In this document: piece after piece, positions 25,841-34,739 of the stretch
How positions within the stretch are numbered: position 1 is the stretch's first letter
How the letters are laid out: each line of letters opens with the position of its first letter
From: Edaphocola flava
Lineage (GTDB): Bacteria; Bacteroidota; Bacteroidia; Chitinophagales; Chitinophagaceae
Assembly: GCF_004118155.1 (NCBI RefSeq)
Contig: NZ_SAIQ01000002.1
Coordinates: 524,487 to 588,486 of the forward strand
Length of the DNA stretch: 64,000 nt
Direction: 5' to 3'
Program-made: the position numbers and the translations under genes
Notes under the pieces: generated by a model
What the model saw: the letters and a program-made list of their open reading frames with translations, nothing else
What the model was told of the DNA's origin: nothing
Databases searched by the model: none

Positions 25841-26275
25841 TTATCCGCTGATCCATTGGACAATTGTTATCAGACCAATAATGGTGGATGTAATAAGTAA
25901 AAGCATTATGAGTATACATCCATAGCCAAGCAGCTTACCCCCAGTATCTGAAGATTCTATTTCTGGAGGGACAGAAGTTCTTTTTTCTTGTAGTATTTGA
26001 ATATGATTAATAAACACTTCACTATCGTCTTCCAGCCATTCTTCTGTAATATCAAACCAATGAGGCAGGGATGTTTTTTCATTTTGGTTTGACGCTTTCA
26101 GTAAACGCAATGCAAACAGCCGCAACCCTTCCTTATTGGCACGGATATAGCTCTCAGTATGGTGCCCATTTTCTGACCCAATTTTGAAATATGCATCGTG
26201 CACTAGTTGTGTTTCCTCCAGTTTATCAATAAGCTCTTGTAATTGTTCTTTTTGCATCGCAACTAATTGTTGCAT
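25841..26275 (-). CDS. Hypothetical protein with C-terminal membrane anchor
   Basis: About 144 residues when started at 26275 (MQQLVAMQKEQLQEL); a start at 26257 (MQKEQLQEL) is possible, and better compatible with a minus-strand TACATTTG (-7 like) at 26277-26284. The first part is a charged helical domain (QELIDKLEETQLVHDAYFKIG, in two pieces, and YIRANKEGLRLFALRLLKA). A DDSEVF acidic stretch follows, then a short linker, and one strong C-terminal membrane helix (about 118-140, LLGYGCILIMLLLITSTIIG). Tail-anchored topology is suggested. No known family. The stop lies 4 nt from the GbsR palindrome. Confidence 0.65.
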   Translation of the reverse strand: MQQLVAMQKEQLQELIDKLEETQLVHDAYFKIGSENGHHTESYIRANKEGLRLFALRLLKASNQNEKTSLPHWFDITEEWLEDDSEVFINHIQILQEKRTSVPPEIESSDTGGKLLGYGCILIMLLLITSTIIGLITIVQWISG

Positions 26276-26344
26276 ACAAATGTAGGGTAAAAACAAAGTG
26301 CATAACCAGTGTGGACGATTATGCACTTGCTATTTATACACTTT

Positions 26345-26716
26345 TTATTTCGCTGCAACCAATCGCTGCTTCAGTTCGGGGTGGCGCAGCAGGGTGGCAA
26401 TCCAGAGTACAACCTGTACGGCAACGGCCATAGCAATCGGTTGCTGATGCTGCAGATGGGTCGCAATAGCCCCGCCCATATAGGCGATCAGCAGCAGGGC
26501 TCCGAGCAGACCGGTACGGGGTACCAAGAACAGGAGCAAGGACAGGATCTCTACCACACCAATAATACGATAGGTAGCTGCATCCATCCCGGCTGCAGCG
26601 GCTTGCTGTACTGCCGTTTCGTTCAGGCTGAGTTTCATAAATGCGCTCATGGCAAATAATAAGGCTAATACGATGGTTAATACCCATCCGGTAATGTTCA
26701 TTGCTTTTTGTGACAT
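26345..26716 (-). CDS. DoxX-family membrane protein
   Basis: A 123-residue protein with four membrane helices of the DoxX-like family. The first is WVLTIVLALLFAMSAFMKL, with the family's small-residue and Lys pattern, then YRIIGVVEILSLLLFLVPRTG, then ALLLIAYMGGAIATHLQ and VAVQVVLWIATLL. DoxX proteins are inner-membrane proteins often linked to redox or thiol stress. It is divergent from an HxlR regulator with an 87-nt gap, an arrangement in which the regulator usually controls the DoxX-like gene. Confidence 0.88.
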   Translation of the reverse strand: MSQKAMNITGWVLTIVLALLFAMSAFMKLSLNETAVQQAAAAGMDAATYRIIGVVEILSLLLFLVPRTGLLGALLLIAYMGGAIATHLQHQQPIAMAVAVQVVLWIATLLRHPELKQRLVAAK

Positions 26717-26728
26717 GTTTTATTGTGT

Positions 26729-26760
26729 TTTGTTTGTGGAGGCAAAGCTCTGTATATTTG
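26729..26760 (+). promoter_or_regulatory. Promoter of the hxlR-like gene
   Basis: TTTG at 26729-26732, 20-nt spacer, TATATTTG at 26753-26760 (exact -7). Downstream, GTTACAAAA occurs twice (26778-26786 and 26796-26804), 18 nt apart, a possible regulator site between the promoter and start codon. Confidence 0.55.
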
Positions 26761-26803
26761 CTATACTTTAGATAGCTGTTACAAAAAGAATAGTAGTTAC
26801 AAA

Positions 26804-27160
26804 ATGGATAGTATTGTACATAACTCAGTGACCTGTAAAAAGGCCCGTCTGGCCATAAGAGATACCCTTGATGTGATCGGAGGTAAATGGAAAATGGTAT
26901 TGCTGACTATCCTGATGGATGGTAAAAAGCGCTTCCTGGAGCTGAGCCGCGAAGCCGAAATCTCGCCCCGCATCTTATCAAAGGAATTGCAGGAGATGGA
27001 ACTGAACGGTCTGGTAAGCCGTACGGTATGTAATACCAAACCCGTTACCGTAGAATATGCGTTGACACCATACAGCGAAACGCTGAAGGAAGTGCTGGAG
27101 GCCATGGGCCGCTGGGGGCAGCAGCACAGAGAGCGGATAATAGAGGAAATTGCGCAATAG
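26804..27160 (+). CDS. HxlR-family winged-helix regulator
   Basis: A 118-residue regulator; the frame is open from 26723 but the start at 26804 (MDSIVHNSVTCKKARLAIRD) fits family length and lies downstream of a good promoter. The core VIGGKWKMVLLTILMDGKKRF, then EISPRILSKELQEMELNGLV and the wing VEYALTPYSETLKEVLEAM are typical HxlR. An N-terminal Cys (TCKKA) is in the position where HxlR-type redox sensors often carry it. Divergent from doxX; likely controls it. Confidence 0.92.
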   Translation: MDSIVHNSVTCKKARLAIRDTLDVIGGKWKMVLLTILMDGKKRFLELSREAEISPRILSKELQEMELNGLVSRTVCNTKPVTVEYALTPYSETLKEVLEAMGRWGQQHRERIIEEIAQ

Positions 27161-27173
27161 CGGTCTGTAAAGG

Positions 27174-28601
27174 CTATTTTTTCATAGACTGATAGATCGG
27201 ACTTTCTTTCATTGCCTTCTTTTTCTGTTGCTCTATTTCTTTAAATATTGTAGAAAAATCACCTTCGAAGTTGGCCTTCAAGTCTTTTACACCTAATTGT
27301 TCCAGGCAGTACAGGTATTGATGCAATGCATCTTTCTGCATGTCTTTTTCGCTATAAGGAATAGTGAGCCAGAAGAGCTGCGCAGCAAAGTCATAAATGC
27401 CCAGATCCGATGCAATCATGGCATACTGGTACACATCCTGTAGCTGTTGATCTTCATTCTTAAACAATTTGCTGATCTCTTGTCTGCGTACGATGAGGTA
27501 AGCACCCCTGCCATTACTGGCATGTACATCCATATGGTATAGTGGATTGTGCTTATAAATATCTTTTTTAGCTTTAGCCCAGTCTTCACCATCCGTTGCT
27601 TCTATTTGTCGCAAGGCGACCTTCTGAGCATGTTCAGAATAGTATTTTTCATAAAGGGCCCAGGCCGAATTTGGATATACCTTCAGGATATCATTATATA
27701 TAGCAATTGCTTTTATGTAGTTGCCCCGGTCATGGGCGGATATACCTTTTTCTATGGCAATACTCAATTCATTGTGAAAGTTGCTGAGTCGGTCTTTTAA
27801 TTCATCCAGGTATATAGCAGAAATGGATTCTTTGTCGGAAAACATCCTTACGATCTCAATGTATTTCATAGCTTGGTCTAGCTCTCCCTGTGCAACAAGC
27901 GCAGCAATTTTAGTTGTTGGGATTAGTTGGTTGCCAGCGCCCATTTCCATGGTTGCACGCCAGTAATCCGGGTTTTTACTGGTGAATGCATATACATCCT
28001 GTTCCTGTCCAAAGCTGGTTGTGCTGGCTTTCTTGCCAAAATTTTTGACGCCTGCATACTGGCTTTCTGCGATAAGCTCATAAGCTGTTAATACGGGCAA
28101 TACCTCTTTGAGTGCATACTCTTTATTGAGTTGCAATTTGGTAGCTAAATCTGCATTTACATAAACACTCTTCTTTTGCTGAACAGGATTTTCAAAGCCT
28201 GTAAAATCAGTAGCTGTTTCCGGGCTGCTATGTACAGCGATGAAAACCGGGAAATCGACCAGTCTGGTATGCTCCAGCGGAATAGCATGCAGGTCATTAA
28301 GTATTTTTGCTTCTGCAGCAGTAGGTAATGCCGGACTGGAGTAACATTTGTACGTTGCTGCACCGCTAGTATGTACCGTTAACAGAATGCCTATTTTTTG
28401 CTCAGGCGCAAAAAGGTCTGATAACCCTTTGCAATATTCTGTTACCAGTCCCAGGGATGCAATAAATTTATCCTGGTCAAGGTTCACCGCTCCGATACGA
28501 TCATTATCTAACAGTTTAATGACTAATGCATCATTTTCCTGAGCGAAAGAAGGACTGCTGCATGCCAACAGTACAGATAAGGCGAAATACTTGAGCTTCA
28601 T
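27174..28601 (-). CDS. Secreted protein with TPR-like repeats
   Basis: A 475-residue exported protein, signal peptide 1-20 (ending SPSFA). The first about 215 residues are a mixed alpha/beta domain with no family I recognise. From about 285 a TPR-like unit is readable: GISAHDRGNYIKAIAIYNDI then VYPNSAWALYEKYYSEHA, followed by helical repeats to the end (MIASDLGIYDFAAQLFWLTI). One Cys pair appears early (EYCKG, YKCYSS). It begins 67 nt upstream of nothing it clearly shares an operon with: the neighbour downstream is the convergent hxlR gene, and upstream the esterase gene ends 67 nt away. Periplasmic by inference; function unknown. Confidence 0.75.
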   Translation of the reverse strand: MKLKYFALSVLLACSSPSFAQENDALVIKLLDNDRIGAVNLDQDKFIASLGLVTEYCKGLSDLFAPEQKIGILLTVHTSGAATYKCYSSPALPTAAEAKILNDLHAIPLEHTRLVDFPVFIAVHSSPETATDFTGFENPVQQKKSVYVNADLATKLQLNKEYALKEVLPVLTAYELIAESQYAGVKNFGKKASTTSFGQEQDVYAFTSKNPDYWRATMEMGAGNQLIPTTKIAALVAQGELDQAMKYIEIVRMFSDKESISAIYLDELKDRLSNFHNELSIAIEKGISAHDRGNYIKAIAIYNDILKVYPNSAWALYEKYYSEHAQKVALRQIEATDGEDWAKAKKDIYKHNPLYHMDVHASNGRGAYLIVRRQEISKLFKNEDQQLQDVYQYAMIASDLGIYDFAAQLFWLTIPYSEKDMQKDALHQYLYCLEQLGVKDLKANFEGDFSTIFKEIEQQKKKAMKESPIYQSMKK

Positions 28602-28668
28602 GTAATAGGTATGTGAACGAATGATTTATTTCGTGCGCAATATACTCTTTGCTCTATAAAATACTTAT

Positions 28669-29499
28669 CTATTTTGTATTTATTTTTTGCCGGAACAGCC
28701 ACCTGGGAATCGCGTCTGAGGCTAAGAATGGAATAGTAATATTATTATGATTTAACTCAGTATAAGTCGTGAATATAAGTTGTTTATTCCCTTTTAGTTT
28801 ATTGAACAGGTATACGCTGCCGCTATAGGGATTATCATCATCCTGTTGTCCGTGAATCAGCCAGATGGGCTTATGGCTAAATGCTTTAAGATTAGATATG
28901 TCCGGTACTGCAGCGATAGAAACCATTGCTGCAAAACGTTCGGGGGCAAGGCTCATCAGGTTCTGGGCAGTAGAGGCACCCATAGAATACCCTACGAGGT
29001 ATATCCTGCTGCGATCTATGTTTGGGTATTCCTGTTCCAGTTTATGAAGCAAATCCAGTATAGCGGCTACATCTGCTGACGGTGCGGATAGCTGTATGCC
29101 TTTGTCAGGATGATAATTAGATGAGCGCTGTGCAAATTGCGGGGCCAGTACAAATGCCGGAAACCGTTCCTGTATTGCTGTTCTGAGCCAGGTCCTCGCC
29201 AGCGGATCTAATTGTAATTCATTATCCACACCTATTTTTCCGGAGTTGTGCAGCATAATTACGAGCGGATATTTCCGCAACCTGTTCATATGTCTAGGCA
29301 ATAATAAACGATAGGGTATAGTGATATCCTCAGCAGAAAATGAACCTTTAAGAAAGGGCGCAGCAGACAATTGTAGTACTGCTGTCCTATTACGGGCTAT
29401 GGTCAGGCTATCGGGCTTGTCCTGCCTGAATACATGCTGCTGTGCAGATGCCAGACCGGAACATATAAATACAAAGTAAAGAAGAAGTATTTTTCTCAT
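28669..29499 (-). CDS. Exported alpha/beta hydrolase (esterase/depolymerase-like)
   Basis: A 276-residue hydrolase with a signal peptide (1-19, ending SAQ). The alpha/beta hydrolase order is clear: PLVIMLHNSG (oxyanion region, about 78-87), the nucleophile elbow GYSMGAS near 169-175, an acid in LIHGQQDDDNPYSG near 214, and a His in ELNHNNI near 249. It resembles predicted peptidases/PHB-depolymerase-like esterases (dienelactone-hydrolase group). Substrate unknown. A minus-strand -7 element TAGTTTTG lies at 29541-29548. Periplasmic by inference. Confidence 0.85.
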   Translation of the reverse strand: MRKILLLYFVFICSGLASAQQHVFRQDKPDSLTIARNRTAVLQLSAAPFLKGSFSAEDITIPYRLLLPRHMNRLRKYPLVIMLHNSGKIGVDNELQLDPLARTWLRTAIQERFPAFVLAPQFAQRSSNYHPDKGIQLSAPSADVAAILDLLHKLEQEYPNIDRSRIYLVGYSMGASTAQNLMSLAPERFAAMVSIAAVPDISNLKAFSHKPIWLIHGQQDDDNPYSGSVYLFNKLKGNKQLIFTTYTELNHNNITIPFLASDAIPRWLFRQKINTK

Positions 29500-29606
29500 C
29501 AGGTTAAAAATTGAATACTTTCAGAATGTTGGCTTTCTTCCAAAACTAAGCCTTGTATATTTTAGCAGGTATGTTCTCAGATCCTTTATCGAAAACAAAT
29601 AAGTGC

Positions 29607-29999
29607 CTACTGCCATTTCATGCAGTTTACCGGAATAATGAAAATACTGCATACCTCCTGATCGTTGTGCAGGGCGGGTTTCCAGCCCTTTATGCCCATG
29701 AGTTTATTGCGGAGCATGGCCTCACAACGCTGACTTAATGCGGGTTTGCGGAAATGGACATCAGCTACTTTACCAGTAGAATCTATGGTAAGTTCGAGGT
29801 ACAGTTTTGCATCGGGCTCTTCTCCCTCTGACCGGCATTGGGTGATGACCTCTGTAATAGAGCGAAATATATATTGCTGCAGCGAATCATTTGCATAAGA
29901 AGCGGGGTACTGCACTGCACGGTAAACGGTATCGCATACCTGTGCCTTTGCGGCAATACCAGAAAAAAGTATAAAGCATGAAAGTAAGACAGACTTCAT
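29607..29999 (-). CDS. Exported TonB C-terminal-like protein
   Basis: A 130-residue protein with a signal peptide (1-19, ending AKAQ). The body from about 55 to 125 reads like a TonB C-terminal domain: KLYLELTIDSTGKVADVHF, then RKPALSQRCEAMLRNKL, then GWKPALHNDQEVCSIFIIPV. Cysteines in the N-terminal part (QVCDTVY, ITQCRSEG) could pair. A true TonB would carry a retained membrane anchor and Pro-rich linker; both are missing, so it cannot be an energy transducer in the usual way. Such free TonB-C-like proteins are common in Bacteroidota but their role is unknown. Stands alone. Confidence 0.7.
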   Translation of the reverse strand: MKSVLLSCFILFSGIAAKAQVCDTVYRAVQYPASYANDSLQQYIFRSITEVITQCRSEGEEPDAKLYLELTIDSTGKVADVHFRKPALSQRCEAMLRNKLMGIKGWKPALHNDQEVCSIFIIPVNCMKWQ

Positions 30000-30053
30000 A
30001 TGGGTAAATATAATCAGAATTTAAACATGGTTCTGATATAATTGGCAGAAACT

Positions 30054-30083
30054 AAAAGCGCTCCTGGAAAGGAGCGCTTTTTT
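30054..30083. terminator. Isolated terminator-like hairpin
   Basis: Arms AAAAGCGCTCCT / AGGAGCGCTTTT with loop GGAA, then TT. A/T ends on both sides. No plus-strand gene precedes it, so if active it would stop minus-strand transcripts coming from the 30.1-30.9 kb gap. Confidence 0.6.
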
Positions 30084-30794
30084 AAGCCTGTAATGAAAAA
30101 GATAGAATTGACTCAATGAACAAATAGATGCATATTCATTGAATGTTCTCTGGGACAAAAGTAAGGCCGTGCAATAATACGATGCGCATTCTGACTACTA
30201 TCTTAAGTACTGTTTTTGGTTAGGAAATATGTAATGATGTACGCCTGAAAAATATAGGCTCAATAGCCTGTTGTTTGTTTAAAATGTTGAACACGATATT
30301 CTTAAGGGGAATGATCTGCTTATTTATAAGACACATAATGTTTCCCGATTCATTATCACAGCCCATACAAAAGAACTGTATACGTGAGATGGCCATGCTA
30401 AACGGTGTACAGATCCATACTCCTCGTGCGCATCGGTATGATGCCTGCTTCTTTCCTCGATTACCAATAATATGCTTTAGTAGGTATGATCCAGATCTGC
30501 ATAGATGCGGTGTGTATCAATCTGCTTTCATATAAATTTTACTCGTCTTCAATCATCAGGTTTTGTTCATAAATGGCCGAAAGCCCAGAACGGCTGACTG
30601 GGAAAAGGTATGGTTTGCAAACCGTTTTCATAACGACTTGTTACAGCCAAATTATAGGTAATAAATCATAAGTAATTGAATGTCATATTATGGATCTTAT
30701 AAATGCTTCAAATAACATTTTATTAAGGCCCTAACTTTTGTACTGTTTTGCGAAACCCGCTCCTACACTTGGTTTTTGACAGCCTGAGGCAGTC

Positions 30795-30802
30795 TATTTT
30801 TG
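30795..30802 (+). promoter_or_regulatory. -7 element upstream of the surface-protein locus
   Basis: TATTTTTG, exact TAnnTTTG match, with TTTG at 30775-30778 (16-nt spacing, slightly short). It would give a leader of about 105 nt before the start at 30914. Confidence 0.45.
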
Positions 30803-30913
30803 TCCCCAAATTGAATTTATTAACCGAAGTGAATAAACTGATTGGCCTAAAAGAAGGATGTCATTGGTCTGTTTGAACAGAGGGGATTTAAAAACAATTA
30901 CATACGATTTAAT

Positions 30914-33217
30914 ATGAAAAATAAAACAATTACAAAGATTACGGTGCCCGTATTATTATTGGCAGGAAGTACATCACTTCAGGCTCAGCAAAGGGTCTCG
31001 GACGGTACGGCCAATGCGGCCATTAACCCTGCTGCGGTCCTGGAACTGCAAAGCAACAATAAAGGATTTTTACCCAGCAGAGTAGCCCTGACCGACCGCT
31101 TGCTGTGGACGCCGATGACTGGCAGCCCTACCAAAGGTATGGTCGTGTTCAATACTACTACCGGTGGCGCCAATGGTCTGGATACAGGTCTTGTAGTATG
31201 GGAGGGTAAATGGAACCCCCTGAGTTTTAACAGCAGTACTGCCGCAGGTGATTTCTGGCGTTTGAAAGGCAATGCGGCTACTACGCCACCTACAACCGTA
31301 GGTACTGCGGTAGGGGCTGCCAATTTCTGGGGTACTACAGATGCGAAGAATCTGGCCCTGGGTGTCAACAACATCACCCGCATGATCTTCGATCAGAACG
31401 CAAATGCAGTGGGTGGTGCAGCAACCAGTGCCGGATCGCAATACAGCTTCATCTGGGGACAGAATGATACGGTAGGTGCCGGTTCTAACCATTCCTCAAT
31501 ATTCGGTCTGCAAAACAAGATCAATGCCAGTACATCCAGTTTTGCAACGGGGTATAATAATGCCCTGACCAATAGCCCTAACAGTACCATAAGCGGTAAC
31601 AGCAACATCCTGTTCAATGCAGGAGGCTCCGCAGTATCGGGCGATGGGAATAAGGATAGTGCCACTTATACGATTGTGGCAGGGCGTAATCATACCATTG
31701 GTGGCAATGCACTGGGTACAGCCGTTTTCGGGCAGAGCCATGTGTTGTCAGCAACTGACATGGGGCAGAGCCTGGTGAGCGGCTCCGCCAACACCCTGAC
31801 CGGTGGCAATACATGGACCAACGTAGTAGGGGGGCAAACTAATAATATCAATACCGCTATAGCATCGGCTGTTTTTGGCAGCGCCAATAAAGACAGCTCA
31901 AGCTATACCCTGGTTGCAGGTAGTGGACACAGCATCAGTGCTAATGCCAATAACTCCGCGGTCCTGGGCAATACAAATAAGATTGCCGTTACCGCAGGTA
32001 ATGCCAGCTACTCTACCGTTTTAGGCAATACCAATACCATTACCGTTACCGGTGGCAATGCCGGGGCTAACCTGGTAGGTGGTAACCATAATATCGTCAA
32101 TACGGCAGCAGATGCCTACTCATCCATTATTTACGGCTCCGATAACCGTATGAGCAATGCAAAGGATGCAGCTATTTTCGGTGGCTCCAATAAGGATACT
32201 TCCAATTATACATTCATCAGCGGATTCAACAATGTGATTGGTACAGGTTCTGCCAATAGTGGCATTATCGGTACCGCTAACCAGTTGGATAGCGGTAGTA
32301 CAAGCACATTGGTAAGTGGTTGGAATAACGATGTAAGCAACAGTGATAACGCATTGATTACCGGTAAGTACAATCAGGTAACCAATGCGCATACTGGTGC
32401 AGTACTCGGTGATGGAAATATAGTTGATGGTGCCGGTAACGGAAATCCTTTTGGGATTGTAGCCGGCCAGGGCAATCAGCTGCATGGCTCTAACCAGACC
32501 GCTGTATTTGGTTTCGGGAATATCGATTCCGGAAGTTATAATATTATGAATGGTAAAGTTAATAAGACAGGTTCTGGTACAGGAATGAGCCTGATCATCG
32601 GTGAAGAGAACTATTTGGTAAATAGTCCTGCTTACTTTATTTATAATGGTAGTTCTTTAGGTACAGGGTTCCCTTCTGGTGTGCAGACAGAAGGCGGCCG
32701 CGACTTGGTGAGCGGCTTTGGGAATACTGTAGGACAGGGCTTTAGCTTCAAACAGGGTAGCAATGCTACAATCGGGTCATATAATAACGTGTTTGAGTCC
32801 AACAGCAACCTGGTAGCGGGCTATAAGGACACCGTTTCCGGCTCTAATTTCTCTTCCCTGTCGGGCTTCCGGAATACTATGATCACGAGCAACGGTGCGC
32901 ATATCGCGGGTGCAAACAATACACTAACTAATGCTAACCTGTCTAATGCCCTGGGCAGTAATAATACCATCACTAATGCCGCGTACAGTACGGCTATTGG
33001 CCAGAACAATACGGTAACGCAGAATAACAGTATGGCCCTGGGTACTAATGCCACTACAACCCAAAGCGACCAACTGGTGCTCGGCTTCAGTAAAGGGATG
33101 GTCTTGCCAAAATCGGCGACCGCACCAGGCAGCCCTGTAGAAGGCCAGGCGTATTACGATACAACCCTTCACAAACTGCGTGTATGGGACGGTACCACAT
33201 GGCAAAATGCCTGGTAA
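30914..33217 (+). CDS. YadA-head-like repeat surface protein
   Basis: A 767-residue exported protein, signal peptide 1-24 (ending LQAQ). It opens with QRVSDGTANAAINPAAVLEL and NNKGFLPSRVAL, an N-terminal module shared with the next gene and with many Bacteroidota fibre proteins. Residues about 140-730 are a long run of short degenerate repeats rich in G, N, S and A, each near 14 residues (AVFG.xN, LVSGSANTL, AVLGNTNKI, IIYGSDNRM), as in the left-handed beta-roll head of YadA-type trimeric adhesins. The signature GxxNKDSxxYTxVAG recurs about four times. The end LVLGFSKGMVLPKSATAP leads into YYDTTLHKLRVWDGTTWQNAW, a tail-fibre-like closing module. No YadA membrane anchor and no T9SS tail are present. 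Trimer and surface adhesion are inferred. Confidence 0.85.
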   Translation: MKNKTITKITVPVLLLAGSTSLQAQQRVSDGTANAAINPAAVLELQSNNKGFLPSRVALTDRLLWTPMTGSPTKGMVVFNTTTGGANGLDTGLVVWEGKWNPLSFNSSTAAGDFWRLKGNAATTPPTTVGTAVGAANFWGTTDAKNLALGVNNITRMIFDQNANAVGGAATSAGSQYSFIWGQNDTVGAGSNHSSIFGLQNKINASTSSFATGYNNALTNSPNSTISGNSNILFNAGGSAVSGDGNKDSATYTIVAGRNHTIGGNALGTAVFGQSHVLSATDMGQSLVSGSANTLTGGNTWTNVVGGQTNNINTAIASAVFGSANKDSSSYTLVAGSGHSISANANNSAVLGNTNKIAVTAGNASYSTVLGNTNTITVTGGNAGANLVGGNHNIVNTAADAYSSIIYGSDNRMSNAKDAAIFGGSNKDTSNYTFISGFNNVIGTGSANSGIIGTANQLDSGSTSTLVSGWNNDVSNSDNALITGKYNQVTNAHTGAVLGDGNIVDGAGNGNPFGIVAGQGNQLHGSNQTAVFGFGNIDSGSYNIMNGKVNKTGSGTGMSLIIGEENYLVNSPAYFIYNGSSLGTGFPSGVQTEGGRDLVSGFGNTVGQGFSFKQGSNATIGSYNNVFESNSNLVAGYKDTVSGSNFSSLSGFRNTMITSNGAHIAGANNTLTNANLSNALGSNNTITNAAYSTAIGQNNTVTQNNSMALGTNATTTQSDQLVLGFSKGMVLPKSATAPGSPVEGQAYYDTTLHKLRVWDGTTWQNAW

Positions 33218-33294
33218 ATATAATTGAATTGTAATTCACCTATCACCACTTGAAAATCGATTCAAACCAATAACCTCATATTAATTATAATACA

Positions 33295-34698
33295 ATGAAA
33301 TGTACACCTATGAACCTGCTTTTGGCAGGAGTTTTACTGATGTGTGGCAGTCCTTTGCTCGCACAGCAAAGGGTATCTGATGGTACTGCAAATGCTGCCA
33401 TCAATCCTAATGCAATACTGGAACTGCAGAGCAGCAATAAGGGATTACTGTTATCCCGTCTTGCCCTTACTGCCACTAACGTGGCGAGTCCGCTTAATGC
33501 CCATGTCGCTGGCATGGTCGTATACAATACGGCTACTGCTGGTAGTGGTAATACAGCCGTTAGTCCGGGGTTTTACTACAATGACGGTACCCGATGGGTA
33601 CGTGTAGTAAATGCCGGCGCTATTGCCAGCCTTGCCTGGATACAAGATGGTAATAATAATGGTGCCCTTAAGACAATTGGTACCAACGATAACTTCGACC
33701 TGCCTTTTGAAACCAATGGTACGGAAAAAATGAGGTTAGGCACTAATGGTGGTCTGGGCCTTGGTACCTCAGCACCGGCCTCCATTTTGCATATAGACAA
33801 TGACAATAGAGGCCCCCTGTATGATGATGTTTGGGTACGCTCTTATAACACTACCGGTGGCAGTAATACATCCGGCCTCTACCTGAGCAATGCCCGTGGT
33901 ACAAGTGCAGCGCCACAAAACCTGGGTAATAATGATGGGTTGGGTAACATTAGCATGCAGGGTTATGTCAATGGCGCAATTTCAAACCTGAGCGTCATTA
34001 ATGCAACCTATACGGGCAACGGTACGAACCCGAACAGTAACCTGCAGTTCAGTACCAGTGGCACTACCCGGATGACACTCGATGATAAGGGTTTTGTGGG
34101 GATCAATACGACAAATCCCGCCACAAGGCTTGATATTGAGAACGGCAGCACGAATGGTGCTATTAAAATCGTAGATGGTACACAGGGCTTAAATAAAATA
34201 CTTACGTCCGATGCCAATGGTGTCGGTACCTGGAAGCGCTCTGCTGTAGATATCTATTATGCGCCTATTGGTGCAGGTGTCAATGTTCCAGCCAATAGCA
34301 CCACGCCACAGTATACAGGTACTTCGGTAACCCTGCCTCCCGGTAAATGGCTGGTAGATGTCACCATGCTTATGTCCAAAGGTAACGGCAGCGTAACCTT
34401 CACCGCGGGTAATGAGTCCTGGTGGGTGCGTACTACTTTCGGGAACAACAATAGCAGTTTTGCTCAAAGTCCGGACATTGTTGGCTCGAGTACCCTCATC
34501 AGTGGCAGTTTGGGCAGTAATGCTCCTTATGCGATTATGAAAGGTTCTTTAGTGATCAATAATACCTCTGGTGCCAATAAGACCTATTACTACTGGGCGA
34601 CTGGGTATATGCATAACCTGAATGCTACCGGTAGCCTGGCTTTGTTTGGCGGCGGTACCTGGGCAGAAAATGTGATTACCTATCAAAGTATTAACTAA
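33295..34698 (+). CDS. Fibre-like surface protein, paralogous N-terminus
   Basis: A 467-residue exported protein, signal peptide 1-23 (ending LLAQ). Its N-terminal module (QRVSDGTANAAINPNAILEL, SNKGLLLSRLALT) is almost the same as in the 30914 gene, but the middle is different: a tail-fibre-like region with NGTEKMRLGTNGGLGLGTSA, ASILHIDNDN and GFVGINTTNPATRLDIENG, familiar from phage-fibre-derived Bacteroidota proteins. The last about 140 residues, from APIGAGVNVPANSTTPQYTG to FGGGTWAENVITYQ, have the spacing of a C1q/TNF-like jelly roll, a trimeric binding head. No T9SS tail. 77 nt after the previous gene and 41 nt before the next. Confidence 0.78.
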   Translation: MKCTPMNLLLAGVLLMCGSPLLAQQRVSDGTANAAINPNAILELQSSNKGLLLSRLALTATNVASPLNAHVAGMVVYNTATAGSGNTAVSPGFYYNDGTRWVRVVNAGAIASLAWIQDGNNNGALKTIGTNDNFDLPFETNGTEKMRLGTNGGLGLGTSAPASILHIDNDNRGPLYDDVWVRSYNTTGGSNTSGLYLSNARGTSAAPQNLGNNDGLGNISMQGYVNGAISNLSVINATYTGNGTNPNSNLQFSTSGTTRMTLDDKGFVGINTTNPATRLDIENGSTNGAIKIVDGTQGLNKILTSDANGVGTWKRSAVDIYYAPIGAGVNVPANSTTPQYTGTSVTLPPGKWLVDVTMLMSKGNGSVTFTAGNESWWVRTTFGNNNSSFAQSPDIVGSSTLISGSLGSNAPYAIMKGSLVINNTSGANKTYYYWATGYMHNLNATGSLALFGGGTWAENVITYQSIN

Positions 34699-34739
34699 AA
34701 TGCCGCTTCCGGCCTTTTGTACACGTTTAAAAAAAGACA

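Larger units (their letters stand above)
30000..30913. other. 914-nt non-coding gap before the surface-protein locus
   Basis: No credible gene. A strong hairpin lies at 30054-30083; GGTTTGCAAACC, a perfect 12-bp palindrome inside a longer imperfect one, at 30612-30623; and a promoter-like element at 30795-30802. An open frame on the plus strand (30275-30535) and a stop-free frame on the minus strand over the same bases show no family pattern. A decayed gene or a small RNA ending at the 30054 hairpin is possible but unproved. Confidence 0.45.

Noticed and set aside
30275-30535. 86-codon plus-strand frame and a stop-free minus-strand frame
   Set aside because: No recognisable family in either direction; considered a decayed response-regulator gene, but no block matched.
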